From positions 620,001 to 684,000 of the forward strand of contig NZ_WEGI01000002.1 of the NCBI RefSeq assembly GCF_009604425.1: a stretch of DNA of 64,000 nucleotides. Direction: 5' to 3'. Position 1 is the first letter of the stretch. The number at the start of each line of letters is the position of its first letter. Source of the stretch: Nocardia aurantia (GTDB taxonomy: Bacteria; Actinomycetota; Actinomycetes; Mycobacteriales; Mycobacteriaceae). Position numbers and translations under genes: made by a program. Below, piece after piece: positions 44,668 to 54,664 of the stretch. Below the pieces are notes generated by a model. That model was not told where the DNA came from. It was given only the letters and a program-made list of their open reading frames with translations, and did no database searches.

Positions 44668-47600
44668 ATGGGGGCACTCCTGCCGACGCTGCAGGCGAAT
44701 CACCTGCGCGAGGGTCTCACCGACTACCTCGCGACCACCTTCGCGCTGACCGACCCCGACACCCAGGCGGCCCTGATCGACTTCGTCGGCGAACCCCGCA
44801 CGGGCATGTTCAAGGGCCCCTATCTCCGGCTGCGCTTGCCGTTCGCCCCCGCACGCGGCAATTGGGGCATGCATTTGGATTGGCTCCCACAAGGTTTCGT
44901 GCCCTACGGTCATCAGGCCGAGGCTTTCGGGCGCCTGTCGACCAAGTTCCAGCCGCGGCCACTGCCAACCCTGGTCACCACCGGTACCGGATCCGGTAAG
45001 ACCGAGTCGTTCCTCATCCCGATTCTCGATCACGTACTGCGCGCGAAGAAGCGCGGCGTCGCAGGAATGAAAGCGTTGATCATCTATCCGATGAACGCGC
45101 TGGCCAACGACCAGGAGCAGCGGCTCGCGCGGCTGATCGCCACCCACCCGGAGCTCGCCGGCGTCACCGCGGGCCTCTACACCGGCGAGCAGTCCTCGGG
45201 CGGGCGGACCCTGGTTTCTGCGGACGGGCTGATCACCGATCGGCGGCTGATGCACGATTCGCCACCGGACATCCTGCTCACCAATTACAAGATGCTCGAC
45301 CATCTGCTGCTGCGGCCGGATCGGGCGGCGATGTGGCGGCAGTCGGCAGAGTCGTTGCAGTACGTCGTGCTCGACGAGTTCCACACCTACGACGGCGCGC
45401 AGGGTACAGACGTGGCGATGCTGCTGCGGCGGCTCGGGCTGGCGGTGAAGTCGTACTGGACGGACGCCACAAATGTGAGTGCAGCCGGTCGGGCGCGCCC
45501 GCTGGGGCGGATCACCCCGGTGGCGACCTCGGCGACGCTGGGCGGCGACGGCGAGCCGACGGCGATGCTGGACTTCGCGCACGAGGTGTTCGGGGAACAC
45601 TTCCCCGCCGAGTCGCTCGTCAAGGAGACCCGGCTCGAATCCGATGCCTGGCTGCTCGATCGGGCAACGAAGCTCGACGCCTTGTACCAGCCGATCGTCC
45701 CGGCTGTCGAGGAAGCCGTCGCATTCCTGACCGCGTTGAAGGAGACCGCTCCGAGCAACGGGCACCTCACCGCCGCGGTGCTGGCGACCCTGTTCGAGCG
45801 GGGCGGTGATCAGCCGCCGGGGCTCCGGGAGCTGGCCTCGGAGTTGCGTCGCCTCGACGAGGCCGAGCAACTGGACCTGCTGAAGAAGCACAACGTGTTC
45901 GGCCAGCTGGTCAAGCGCTGCGAAAAGGCGGTGTCGCTGGCCGAACTCGCCTCGGCGGTGCTGCCGGCCCCATCGGCCGAGCGGGACAACCCGCGAGCGC
46001 AGGCCACCCGGCAGCGGTACCTCGATTTCGTGTTTGCCGCGCTGTCGCATCTGCGTGCCGAAATCGGCAGGTCGGCACTGAATGTCGATGTGCACCTGTG
46101 GGTTCGGGAACTGTCCCGGATCGACCGGGAGCTCGCTGTCACGGCGCGGTTCCGCTGGGCCGACGACGGCGTGCCCGAAGGTGTTGACGTCGAATATCAG
46201 CCCGCCCTCTTCTGCCGCCACTGTGGCAGGTCGGGCTGGGGCGTGCGAATGGCACCCACCGGCGAGGTCCTCGACCCGGATCAGGACTCGGTACGGTCGC
46301 TGCATCTCACCGGTGACGCCCGGATCCGCGCGCTGATCTCCGCGCCGCTCGAGGCCCAGCTCGGCACCGCCGTGGACGGCCTGCGCTGGCTGCTGGTCGA
46401 CAAGCGCGAACTCAGCGACGAGACCCCCGACCCCGAAAGCCCCGAAGTTCTGGAGGGACACGCCCTTCCGGTGCTCATGCTGCACGGGCCGGCGGCGGAA
46501 GAGGATTCGCGCAAGGATGTCTGCCCGGCGTGCAACACCGCCGACGGCATCCGCTTCCTCGGCAGCGCGGTCGCGACGCAGCTGTCGGTGGCGCTGTCGA
46601 ACATGTTCGGTGATGCGGAACTCGCCGCCGACGAGAAGAAGGCGCTGATGTTCACCGACAGCGTGCAGGACGCCGCCCACCGGGCCGGGTTCGTCCAGGC
46701 CCGCTCACATACGCTCAGCCTGCGCTCGACGCTGCGGAACGCTCTCGGCGCCAAGGTCTTCGGTGCGAACGCCGCCGCGGTACTGACGCTCACCGAACTG
46801 TGCGAGGCAGTGATCGAGCGGGCGGGCGACGACCCGGCCCGGCGTTATCATCTGCTCGCGCCCGACATCGTCGAGCACGATGAATTCGTCGCGTTCTGGC
46901 AGCGAGATGCCCGCATCGACCAGCGGCGCAGTGCCTTACGCAAAGTCAAGCAGCGGGTGCAGTTCGATATCGACCTCGAATTCGGCCTGCAATCGCGACT
47001 CGGCCGCACGCTCGAACTGACCGGCAGCGTCGTCGCCGAGGTCGACCTCGGCTCCCCCGCGCGCGTCGCGAGCCTCGGCGGGCAGGCGCTCGCCGGTGCG
47101 GAATATCAACTGGCCGTCTCTGAACCCGATACCGCGGCGATCACCCGCTGGGTGCGCGGCACGGTGGAACGGATGCGCACCCAAGGCGCGATCCTGCACG
47201 ACTGGCTGGCGGCCTTCGTCCGGCACGACGCCAACCGGCGCTACATCTGGGGCGGGCGACCGCGCGGCGTGGGGATGCCCGCGTTCCCGAAAGGCCGTCC
47301 CGCCCCGGCCTTTCCGGCGGTCGGGGCGCGAACCGTCCCGGACGGGTTTGACGCGATCACCGCCCCCTCCTCGTGGTACGCGCGATGGGCCTCCCGCTGC
47401 CTGGGCGTATCCGCGTTCGAAGGCGGTTTCCTCGCCCGATCGTTGTTTACGGTGCTGGCCGAGCAACGCATCGTCATCACCGTCACCACCGAAAAGTCGC
47501 TCACGGCTTATCAATTGAGCGATAGCGGCATCATGGTCGGTGCGCCGGACCTGGCCGACCTGCAGGCGGGCCGGCATCTGCTAGTGTGCGAGGTGTGCCG

Positions 47601-50600
47601 GACCCAGAATCCCGGCAGCACCGCCGTCGTGGATCAGCTCGAGGGCGCGCCGTGCCTGCTCGCCCGCTGTCCCGGCACCTTGCAGCGAGCGCACAAGGGC
47701 GACAACTTCTATCGCCGGCTCTACGACCGCTCCGAAATGAAACGGGTGGTGGCGCGCGAACACACCTCGCTGCTGCCGACCAGGATCCGGCTCGAATACG
47801 AGACGAAATTCAAGGGATCCGGCGACGATCCCACCGCACCGAACGTGCTCGTCGCCACCCCCACCCTCGAAATGGGTATCGATATCGGCGACCTCTCGAC
47901 GGTCATGCTTGGTTCGATGCCCCGGACGGTCGCTTCCTATCTGCAGCGGGTCGGGCGCGCCGGCCGTAGCACCGGAAACTCCCTCATATTGGCCTTCATT
48001 CGCGGGCGGGGTGAGCATCTGCCCAAGCTCTACGATCCGCTCTCGGTGATCGACGGCAAGGTGCGGCCACCGGCGACCTTCCTCACCGCCGAGGAAATCC
48101 TGCAACGCCAGTACGTTGCCCACGTCATCGACCGGCTGGCGCGACAGCCCGGCGCATTGGATCCGCTCGACGCCCGCGCGGTACTGGGGAGTTTCGACGA
48201 GCACACGTGGATGGCGCAACTCATCCACGCCGCCGAAACCGGGGCCGCGAACCTGCTCGACGGATTCCTCGGCCAATTCGGCGGGTTGCTCGACGGGACC
48301 GCTCGCGACGGGCTGCGCGCCTGGGCCTCGCCGGGCGTGGACGGCGAACCCGGCCCGCTCACCCGGCATCTGCGGGAGACCGTGCACCGCTGGAACCGGG
48401 ACGTCACCGATCTCACCGATCGCCGGACCGCCGTCGACGCCGCGCTACCGGAGTTCGAGCAGCGCGCCACCTCCCCGGCGGCCACCGACGACGACCGCCG
48501 CAACCTGCGTACCGCGCGCGGCACACTGAGGTTGCTCCGCAAACACATCAGCGCCCTCACCGACGAGCACTGGGTCGGGGTGTTGGAACGCTATGGCGTG
48601 CTGCCCAATTACACGCTGCTCGATGATTCGGTCACGCTGGATGTCGGCATCACCTGGATCGACGCGGAAACCAAGGAGATCCATGACGAGGCTGAGAGCT
48701 ATCAGCGGGGCGCCCGCGTCGCCCTGACCGAACTGGCCCCCGGCTCCACCTTCTACGCCCAGGGTCTGGCCGTGCGGATCGACGCCGTCGATCTCGGCGG
48801 AGGCGCCGCCGCCATCCACACCTGGCGAATGTGCCCGCGTTGCGGGTGGGCCGATATCAGCGCGAACGGCGAACAGCCCCGACATCGGGGCAGTTGCCCG
48901 CGCTGCGGCGACGGTGCCGTCACCGACGTCAGCCAGCAGTTGCAGGTGCTGGAGATGTCGAAGGTGTCGGCGGAGGTGCGCCGCGACGAGGCCGCCATCA
49001 CCGACTCGCGCGACGAGCGCCACCGCGAGGTGTACTCCGTGGTCACCGCTGCCGATATCGACCCCGGGAATGTCGCCCGGCGCTGGTTCGCCACGGAACA
49101 CGCCTTCGGCGCAGAATACTTGCGCCGCATCGACATTCGCTGGCTCAACGTGGGCCGGCGTACTTCCCAGGGCGTCCGGCGCACCATCGCGGGCACCGAC
49201 GTGACCACCGGCCTGTTCCGGGTGTGCTCGGGCTGCGGGCAGCTCGACCGGATAGCCGGCCGGAACGAGATCTACGAGCACCGCAGCTGGTGCCGGTACC
49301 GCAAAGCCACCGACGAACACCACGTCCGAGATATCGCGCTGGCACGCACGCTACGTACCCAGGCGGTCTTGCTTCACGTGCCGCCGGAACTGCGCTACGA
49401 CACTTTCGCGTATCCCAGCCTGAGCGCGGCCGTCCTCCTCGGTCTGCGCGAGGTGATCGGTGGCGCGCCCGAACACCTCGACGTCGTCGCCGTCCCCGAT
49501 GCCCTCTACGCACCCAATCAACACGCCCTGCTCATCCATGACACCGTGCCCGGCGGCACCGGCTACCTGGCCGAATTCGCCGACCCGAACAAGGTGTGGT
49601 CGGCTCTGGTCGCGGCCCGTGCGGTACTGCACAGCTGCTCGTGCGCGACCGAGTCGCGGCTGGCCTGTCACAACTGCCTGCTGCCGTTCACCCCGCCGAA
49701 CGAGCTGGACAAGGTCTCCCGGAAGACGGCAGTGAAGATCCTCGACACGATCCTCGACGCCCAGGACAGCGACCCGGCGTGGGATCGATGGTCGCAGTCG
49801 ATCGTGGACGAAACACCGGACAATCGCGTCGGCAGCCCGGAGTCGCCACTCGAACGCCGCTTCTACCAGGCTTTCCTGGAGCGGCTGCGCACGCTCGGCG
49901 CCACGATCAAGGAGACCCCGGGCACCTACGCCAACAAGGCCACCATCACCATCCCCGGTCCGACCATCCGCACCTGGACGCTCACCCCACAGATGCAGAT
50001 GGGCAACAGCCTGCCCGACTACGAATTGAAAACCTCGGACCCCGAGATTCCGATCATCGCCATCTTCGCCGACGGCCGTGAATATCACGCCGTACCAGAC
50101 CGTAACCGGGTGGCCGACGACGCGCGCAAACGCGCCATTCTCCGCTCGGGCGGAGTCATGGTCTGGTCGTTCTGCCACCAGGACCTGGAACGCTTCGAAG
50201 CGCGGCAACCCGTCACCCCGTCCTGGTACTCGGCACAGCTGAGCCGAATCATGCTGCAGCAGGGCAATTTACGCCGACCGCTGACCGACCTGCTGCTCGC
50301 CGACCCGATCACTCAATTGTTCGGGTTCCTGACCGATCCCGACATCGAGGAGTGGGCGAAGGTCGGGCATTGGCTGCCACTGATGTTCATGCGCGAACAC
50401 CGCGGCAGAGGTGACAGTTCCGGACTCGCCGAATGGGCGCTGGCCCTGCTCGACAACCATGACTCGGCGATCCCGGCGGGCGACCACGCGTGCGCTTCGT
50501 ACACCGACGGACCACTGACCGTCACCGCGGCGATACGACCGGACACCGCAACCGTTTCCGCCGTCCTCGTGCTCGACGACCGGGACGCCGCGCTCGGCAC

Positions 50601-51015
50601 CGGCGACGGTTGGCGGGAATGGCTGCGCTTGTCGAACTGGTTCGGCCTGCGCGATACCCACCTGGTGACCACGCGCAGCCTGGTGACGGGTGACACCGCC
50701 GCGCCGGAGCCGCGCGCCGACACCCTCGCCGGCGAATTGCCGCCGCACTGGCAGACGCTCTACGACACGAGCATCTCCGACGCCGAACGAGCGCTGGTCC
50801 TGGACCTGGCTGCGGCCGGCACCCCCGTGCCCGAGCAGGGCTTCGAAACCGACGACGGCGAGGTCATCGACATCGCCTGGCCCGGCGCGCGCGTCGGGGT
50901 GCTGTTCGACGGCGGCGACGCCGCGCCCAATACGCTGGCCGATCAGGGCTGGACGATCTGCCCGCCGGAGACGGCACCGATCATCACCGCCCTGATCGCG
51001 AACGGAGTGATGTGA
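44668..51015 (+). CDS. 2115-aa DEAD/DEAH helicase with DUF1998 and a probable C-terminal nuclease domain
   Basis: Helicase motif I is VTTGTGSGKTESF (about 105-118), Ia IIYPMNALANDQEQR, II VVLDEFHTYDG (DEFH, about 232), and the C-lobe VATPTLEMGIDIGDLSTVML with YLQRVGRAGRS (about 1060-1105). Zinc-type Cys pairs occur at CRHCGRSGWG, CPACNTADG, CEVCRTQNPG, CPRCGWADIS and CSGCGQLDRI. DUF1998 (about 1620-1700) shows HDTVPGGTGYLAEFADP then CSCATESRLACHNC. Beyond it, SLPDYELKTSDPEIPIIAIF, then ADGREYHAVPDRNRVADDARKRA, looks like a PD-(D/E)XK/Vsr-type nuclease fold. In DISARM the helicase and DUF1998 are separate proteins DrmA and DrmB; here they appear joined. GAGGAG precedes ATG 44668. Confidence 0.85.
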   Translation: MGALLPTLQANHLREGLTDYLATTFALTDPDTQAALIDFVGEPRTGMFKGPYLRLRLPFAPARGNWGMHLDWLPQGFVPYGHQAEAFGRLSTKFQPRPLPTLVTTGTGSGKTESFLIPILDHVLRAKKRGVAGMKALIIYPMNALANDQEQRLARLIATHPELAGVTAGLYTGEQSSGGRTLVSADGLITDRRLMHDSPPDILLTNYKMLDHLLLRPDRAAMWRQSAESLQYVVLDEFHTYDGAQGTDVAMLLRRLGLAVKSYWTDATNVSAAGRARPLGRITPVATSATLGGDGEPTAMLDFAHEVFGEHFPAESLVKETRLESDAWLLDRATKLDALYQPIVPAVEEAVAFLTALKETAPSNGHLTAAVLATLFERGGDQPPGLRELASELRRLDEAEQLDLLKKHNVFGQLVKRCEKAVSLAELASAVLPAPSAERDNPRAQATRQRYLDFVFAALSHLRAEIGRSALNVDVHLWVRELSRIDRELAVTARFRWADDGVPEGVDVEYQPALFCRHCGRSGWGVRMAPTGEVLDPDQDSVRSLHLTGDARIRALISAPLEAQLGTAVDGLRWLLVDKRELSDETPDPESPEVLEGHALPVLMLHGPAAEEDSRKDVCPACNTADGIRFLGSAVATQLSVALSNMFGDAELAADEKKALMFTDSVQDAAHRAGFVQARSHTLSLRSTLRNALGAKVFGANAAAVLTLTELCEAVIERAGDDPARRYHLLAPDIVEHDEFVAFWQRDARIDQRRSALRKVKQRVQFDIDLEFGLQSRLGRTLELTGSVVAEVDLGSPARVASLGGQALAGAEYQLAVSEPDTAAITRWVRGTVERMRTQGAILHDWLAAFVRHDANRRYIWGGRPRGVGMPAFPKGRPAPAFPAVGARTVPDGFDAITAPSSWYARWASRCLGVSAFEGGFLARSLFTVLAEQRIVITVTTEKSLTAYQLSDSGIMVGAPDLADLQAGRHLLVCEVCRTQNPGSTAVVDQLEGAPCLLARCPGTLQRAHKGDNFYRRLYDRSEMKRVVAREHTSLLPTRIRLEYETKFKGSGDDPTAPNVLVATPTLEMGIDIGDLSTVMLGSMPRTVASYLQRVGRAGRSTGNSLILAFIRGRGEHLPKLYDPLSVIDGKVRPPATFLTAEEILQRQYVAHVIDRLARQPGALDPLDARAVLGSFDEHTWMAQLIHAAETGAANLLDGFLGQFGGLLDGTARDGLRAWASPGVDGEPGPLTRHLRETVHRWNRDVTDLTDRRTAVDAALPEFEQRATSPAATDDDRRNLRTARGTLRLLRKHISALTDEHWVGVLERYGVLPNYTLLDDSVTLDVGITWIDAETKEIHDEAESYQRGARVALTELAPGSTFYAQGLAVRIDAVDLGGGAAAIHTWRMCPRCGWADISANGEQPRHRGSCPRCGDGAVTDVSQQLQVLEMSKVSAEVRRDEAAITDSRDERHREVYSVVTAADIDPGNVARRWFATEHAFGAEYLRRIDIRWLNVGRRTSQGVRRTIAGTDVTTGLFRVCSGCGQLDRIAGRNEIYEHRSWCRYRKATDEHHVRDIALARTLRTQAVLLHVPPELRYDTFAYPSLSAAVLLGLREVIGGAPEHLDVVAVPDALYAPNQHALLIHDTVPGGTGYLAEFADPNKVWSALVAARAVLHSCSCATESRLACHNCLLPFTPPNELDKVSRKTAVKILDTILDAQDSDPAWDRWSQSIVDETPDNRVGSPESPLERRFYQAFLERLRTLGATIKETPGTYANKATITIPGPTIRTWTLTPQMQMGNSLPDYELKTSDPEIPIIAIFADGREYHAVPDRNRVADDARKRAILRSGGVMVWSFCHQDLERFEARQPVTPSWYSAQLSRIMLQQGNLRRPLTDLLLADPITQLFGFLTDPDIEEWAKVGHWLPLMFMREHRGRGDSSGLAEWALALLDNHDSAIPAGDHACASYTDGPLTVTAAIRPDTATVSAVLVLDDRDAALGTGDGWREWLRLSNWFGLRDTHLVTTRSLVTGDTAAPEPRADTLAGELPPHWQTLYDTSISDAERALVLDLAAAGTPVPEQGFETDDGEVIDIAWPGARVGVLFDGGDAAPNTLADQGWTICPPETAPIITALIANGVM

Positions 51016-53228
51016 TGGCCAACATCGTGATGATGAACCAGAGCAAGGCGCTCGCCAAGCTCGACGGATCCCTGGTCCAGCGGGTCTTCAGCTTTCTGGA
51101 CAAATTGCAGACCGACGACACCACCCTCGGATTGCACATCGAGCCGATCAAGGGTGCCGTGGACCGGCGGGTCCGCACGGGCCGGGTCGACCAGAATCAT
51201 CGCGCCGTGCTGTTCCGGGTCGACCCGAAGGAGGGTGGCACCACCTACGTCTACATGGGGACCTGGAAGCACGACGTCGCCAACTCCCTCGCCGAGCGCG
51301 CGGTCCTCCGGGTCAACCCGGTGAACGGCATCCTCGAAGGCGTCGTGACGGAATCTGTCGAGGACACGACCGACCCGACCCCGCCGCGCTCGGTCGAATC
51401 GCCGACGGAGTCCGCCCGAGGCTTTCTGGCCGAGGCAGGATTCACGCTGTCGGACCTCACCCACCGACTCGGCATCGATGCCTCCTTGGCCGGACGCGCA
51501 CTGGCCGCCGCCGACGACTTCGAACTCAACGACATCGCCGCGCGGGCATCCGGCTGGCAGGCCGATGCACTACTCGAATTGGGTTGCGGCACCGGCATAG
51601 ACGACATTCGAGACAAATTCCGGTTCAGCGAGGTTCCCGTCGACACGACGGTGGACGAGGACGACCGCATCATCCGGGCACTCGACCGGCTGGCCTCGAA
51701 GATGCAGTTCACGTACATCGAAGGCAGCGACGAGTTGCGGCGTGTCATCGAAGGCGGTGATTTCGCGGCCTGGCGGATCTTCCTGCATCCGGAGCAACGC
51801 GAATACGCGGAGAAGGACTACAGCGGGCCCTTCCGGCTCTCCGGTGGTGCCGGCACGGGCAAAACCGTGGTCGCCATCCACCGCGCCCGTAACCTGCTGA
51901 CCCGCAACCCGAACGCCCGAATCGTGCTCACCACGTTCAACAAAACCCTCGCCAAGAATCTCGAAACCGACCTCGCCGCACTGGAACCCGGCATCAGAAT
52001 CGCGAAGAGGCTCGGCGAACCCGGCATCTACGTCGAAGGAATCGACAAACTCGCAAATGATGTCGTACGGCAAGCCGCCGAGATCGGACCCGCGACCGAA
52101 GCCGTACTCGGCATCCGAACCGAAGTTCCCGTTGCGCGCACGAAGAAGGATCAGGTGTGGCGGGAAATCGTCGACACCATCGCAACCGGCCTCGAACCGA
52201 GGCTCGCGACGCCCTGGTTTCTCGACACCGAATACACCTCGGTCGTCCTCGCCAACAAGGTGACCACACTCGAGCAGTACGCGCGGGTCTCCCGAGCCGG
52301 CCGGGGTGTGCGACTCTCGAGACCACAGCGCATCGCGGTATGGAAACTCGTGGAGGCCTACCGGCGCCGCAGCCGCATGGACGAAACACTGAGCTTCCCA
52401 GAGGTTCTGGCGATCGCGGCAGAGCACCTGCAGCAGCGGGCGAGCACTGCCGCCGACCGCCCGGCCGACCATGTCATCGTCGACGAAGCCCAGGACCTGC
52501 ACGCGGCGCACTGGCTGATGCTGCGCGCCCTGGTCGCCGAAGCCCCCAATGACCTGTTCCTCGCCGAGGACTCCCACCAGCGCATCTACGGGCAACCCGT
52601 GGTACTCGGCCGCCTCGGCATCAAGATCGTCGGCCGTTCCCGCCGACTGACCCTCAACTATCGGACCACCGCACAGAACCTGGCCTTCGCCATCGGCATC
52701 CTCACCGGCGCCGAATACCACGATTTGGAGGCCGCCCCGGAATCCGCAGCCGAGTACCGATCAGCACGCACCGGACCCAAACCAATACTGCGCCAATGCA
52801 ATTCCGTATCCGAGGAGTTACGGACCGTCGCCGAGCAACTCCAAGAATGGATGTCCGACCCATCGATCGACCCCTCCACCGTCGCCGTACTCACTCGTGG
52901 GGTCGGCGACCGCAGTCAACTGGTCCGAGCCCTCGCCGAGCGCGGCATCAGCGCCCGTGCCTTGGACGACAACCCAGCAATCCCCGGCCACGTCCAAATC
53001 CTGACGATGCACCGATCCAAGGGAATGGAATTCTCCCGAGTGATCCTGACCGGCATCGACGAAGCCCACGTACCGGCAAAGGCCGGTCTACTGGGAGTAC
53101 CCGAGGAAGAACTGACCGAGGCCCGCCTCCGGGAGCGCTCCCTGCTCTACGTCGCAGCCAGCCGCGCCCGTGACCAGGTGGTCGTCACGTGGAGCGGACG
53201 CAGATCGGAACTCCTCGGAAAGTCGTGA
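51015..53228 (+). CDS. UvrD/PcrA-type helicase with RelE-like N-terminal domain
   Basis: A 737-aa superfamily-1 helicase. Residues about 8-95 (LDGSLVQRVFSFLDKLQTDD; IKGAVDRRVRTGRVDQNHRA; TYVYMGTWKHDVANSLAERA) have the pattern of a RelE/ParE-type domain, recognisable from the W-x-HD and RVxxNxRAxL elements. Helicase motifs follow: I GGAGTGKTVVAIHRA (about 273), II VIVDEAQDLHAAH (DEAQ, about 487), LNYRTT, TMHRSKGMEFSRVIL (about 661) and LLYVAASRARDQVVV. ATG 51015 overlaps the giant helicase's stop codon (TGATG), with GGAG seven bases upstream, so it belongs to the same transcript. It is the last gene of the array. Confidence 0.88.
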   Translation: MANIVMMNQSKALAKLDGSLVQRVFSFLDKLQTDDTTLGLHIEPIKGAVDRRVRTGRVDQNHRAVLFRVDPKEGGTTYVYMGTWKHDVANSLAERAVLRVNPVNGILEGVVTESVEDTTDPTPPRSVESPTESARGFLAEAGFTLSDLTHRLGIDASLAGRALAAADDFELNDIAARASGWQADALLELGCGTGIDDIRDKFRFSEVPVDTTVDEDDRIIRALDRLASKMQFTYIEGSDELRRVIEGGDFAAWRIFLHPEQREYAEKDYSGPFRLSGGAGTGKTVVAIHRARNLLTRNPNARIVLTTFNKTLAKNLETDLAALEPGIRIAKRLGEPGIYVEGIDKLANDVVRQAAEIGPATEAVLGIRTEVPVARTKKDQVWREIVDTIATGLEPRLATPWFLDTEYTSVVLANKVTTLEQYARVSRAGRGVRLSRPQRIAVWKLVEAYRRRSRMDETLSFPEVLAIAAEHLQQRASTAADRPADHVIVDEAQDLHAAHWLMLRALVAEAPNDLFLAEDSHQRIYGQPVVLGRLGIKIVGRSRRLTLNYRTTAQNLAFAIGILTGAEYHDLEAAPESAAEYRSARTGPKPILRQCNSVSEELRTVAEQLQEWMSDPSIDPSTVAVLTRGVGDRSQLVRALAERGISARALDDNPAIPGHVQILTMHRSKGMEFSRVILTGIDEAHVPAKAGLLGVPEEELTEARLRERSLLYVAASRARDQVVVTWSGRRSELLGKS

Positions 53229-53395
53229 GCTCGACCCGACCTCCGTCGTCGATCCCGGTCGCCCGTGGTGGTGAACTGGTCGTGTCGATCGCCCCGCCGC
53301 ACCACTCCAACGCGGCTGCCATCCTCGATGTGTACGCCGCTGTCGAACCCCATCCGAGCTTTGCCGCGGATGGGACCGGACCGGGATTTCGTTCG

Positions 53396-54412
53396 TCAAT
53401 TCGGCTTCCCACAGCATTTCTTGTATTTACGGCCCGAACCACACCAGCATTGCTCGTTGCGGCCCGGCGGCCACACCAGCGCCTGGCCGCGCCGCGCAAG
53501 TTCGGCCGCATACGCCGCGCGCGCCGACGAATCCAGCGGATCCACGCCGTGGTCGGCCACATACCCGGCGAAGCCGGCCGCGGTGGCCACGGCGACCCGC
53601 GGCGACATGCCCGGATCGATAGCCCGCAGCTGGAGCTCAACCGACGCCAGGTGCTCGTCGTGACTGCCGTACTCGTCCGCCGGTCTCGGCCACCGGCGAT
53701 CCACCTCCGACAATTCCTCGGCTGGGAAATACAACACCGCCACCGATACCGGTTCCGGCCCCTGCGGCCGGAACCGCTGATTCACCTGCTCCAGCACAGA
53801 CGCTTGGTCCGCATCGACCCGCAGGTCAGCAGCATCTTCCGGCAATCCCAGCGCCCGGCGCACCCGCCCCCGCCCACCGCTGAGACGAAACCGGCCCAGA
53901 CGATGCTCCGGATCATCACCGCCCATCCGCAACCGAGTCAGACCCGCCTCGAACCACCGCAACGCAGCGTCGAACTCGCCGCGCTCCTCGAACATCTCAC
54001 CCACGAGTTCGTACGCCGAAAAATCCTCCGGACCTTCATCGAAAACTGTCCCGAGCAGCTTCCGCCCCGCCTGTTGGTCACCGTGGTCCATCAGGAACAG
54101 CGCGTACCACACTCGGGCACCGCCACCGGCGACCTCGCCACCGTCAGCGATCGCATCCAGATATCGGCGCCGCGCCCGCACCAGATCACCGGCCAGGACC
54201 CAGTACGAGGCGGCTTCATTCAGATTCTGGGCCCGCTCGCGCGGATCTCCGGCCTCCCCTTCGTCTTCATACTCGAGCGCCAACTCCTCCGGCGCTGGAC
54301 CAGCCGCGCGGAACTGGCCGGCCAACACCTCCAGCTCTGCGGTCAGCCGTGCGTTCTCCCGACGCAGCGCCTCGAGTTCCGCGCGCTCCGAACCAGACGA
54401 ACCCTCGGACAT
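53396..54412 (-). CDS. SEC-C motif protein with coiled coil and TPR repeats
   Basis: A 338-aa soluble protein. Residues about 9-40 form a coiled coil (ELEALRRENARLTAELEVLA), followed by TPR-like helices (AASYWVLAGDLVRARRRYLD; LVGEMFEERGEFDAALRWFE) and a C-terminal SEC-C zinc motif, CWCGSGRKYKKCCG (about 322-335), as in SecA. SEC-C proteins bind zinc and often serve as adaptors to translation or export machinery. It converges with the defence array but is on the opposite strand; whether it belongs to the array is unclear. Confidence 0.75.
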   Translation of the reverse strand: MSEGSSGSERAELEALRRENARLTAELEVLAGQFRAAGPAPEELALEYEDEGEAGDPRERAQNLNEAASYWVLAGDLVRARRRYLDAIADGGEVAGGGARVWYALFLMDHGDQQAGRKLLGTVFDEGPEDFSAYELVGEMFEERGEFDAALRWFEAGLTRLRMGGDDPEHRLGRFRLSGGRGRVRRALGLPEDAADLRVDADQASVLEQVNQRFRPQGPEPVSVAVLYFPAEELSEVDRRWPRPADEYGSHDEHLASVELQLRAIDPGMSPRVAVATAAGFAGYVADHGVDPLDSSARAAYAAELARRGQALVWPPGRNEQCWCGSGRKYKKCCGKPN

Positions 54413-54664
54413 CGAGCTTCCTTTCCACCGAATCGAGCCGCACCCGTCCGATCGGGCGCAGGATCAAGCTAACGCCTACCGCGCCGGCACCAGCATCGGA
54501 CCCACAACCGGCTCGAACAGCAAGGGAGACAACCGGAATGAGGACCGCTGTGCTTGACACTCGCATCGCGCTGGGTGCACTGCGACTCGGCTTCCAAGCC
54601 GACGCCGAGAATGCATGACCGAGGCTTCCCGGGTGCTCTCTCAGGTGAGACACTGACGACTCGG
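54413..54664. other. Gap with little recognisable content
   Basis: 252 bp upstream of the SEC-C gene. A 26-codon plus-strand frame from ATG 54539 has GGGAG nearby, but nothing supports it as a gene. No repeat, palindrome or mobile-element end was seen. Confidence 0.2.

Noticed and set aside
33171..53228. BREX or Pgl system
   Set aside because: The large methyltransferase and the kinase recall PglX and PglW, but there is no PglZ phosphatase, BrxC ATPase or BrxL, which define those systems.
34808..53228. Type I or type III restriction-modification operon
   Set aside because: No HsdS-like specificity subunit and no HsdR/Res architecture; the helicases are SNF2, DUF1998-linked and UvrD types.
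53185..53640. Minus-strand frame overlapping the end of the UvrD gene
   Set aside because: It runs antiphase through both UvrD and SEC-C coding regions and has no independent start signal.
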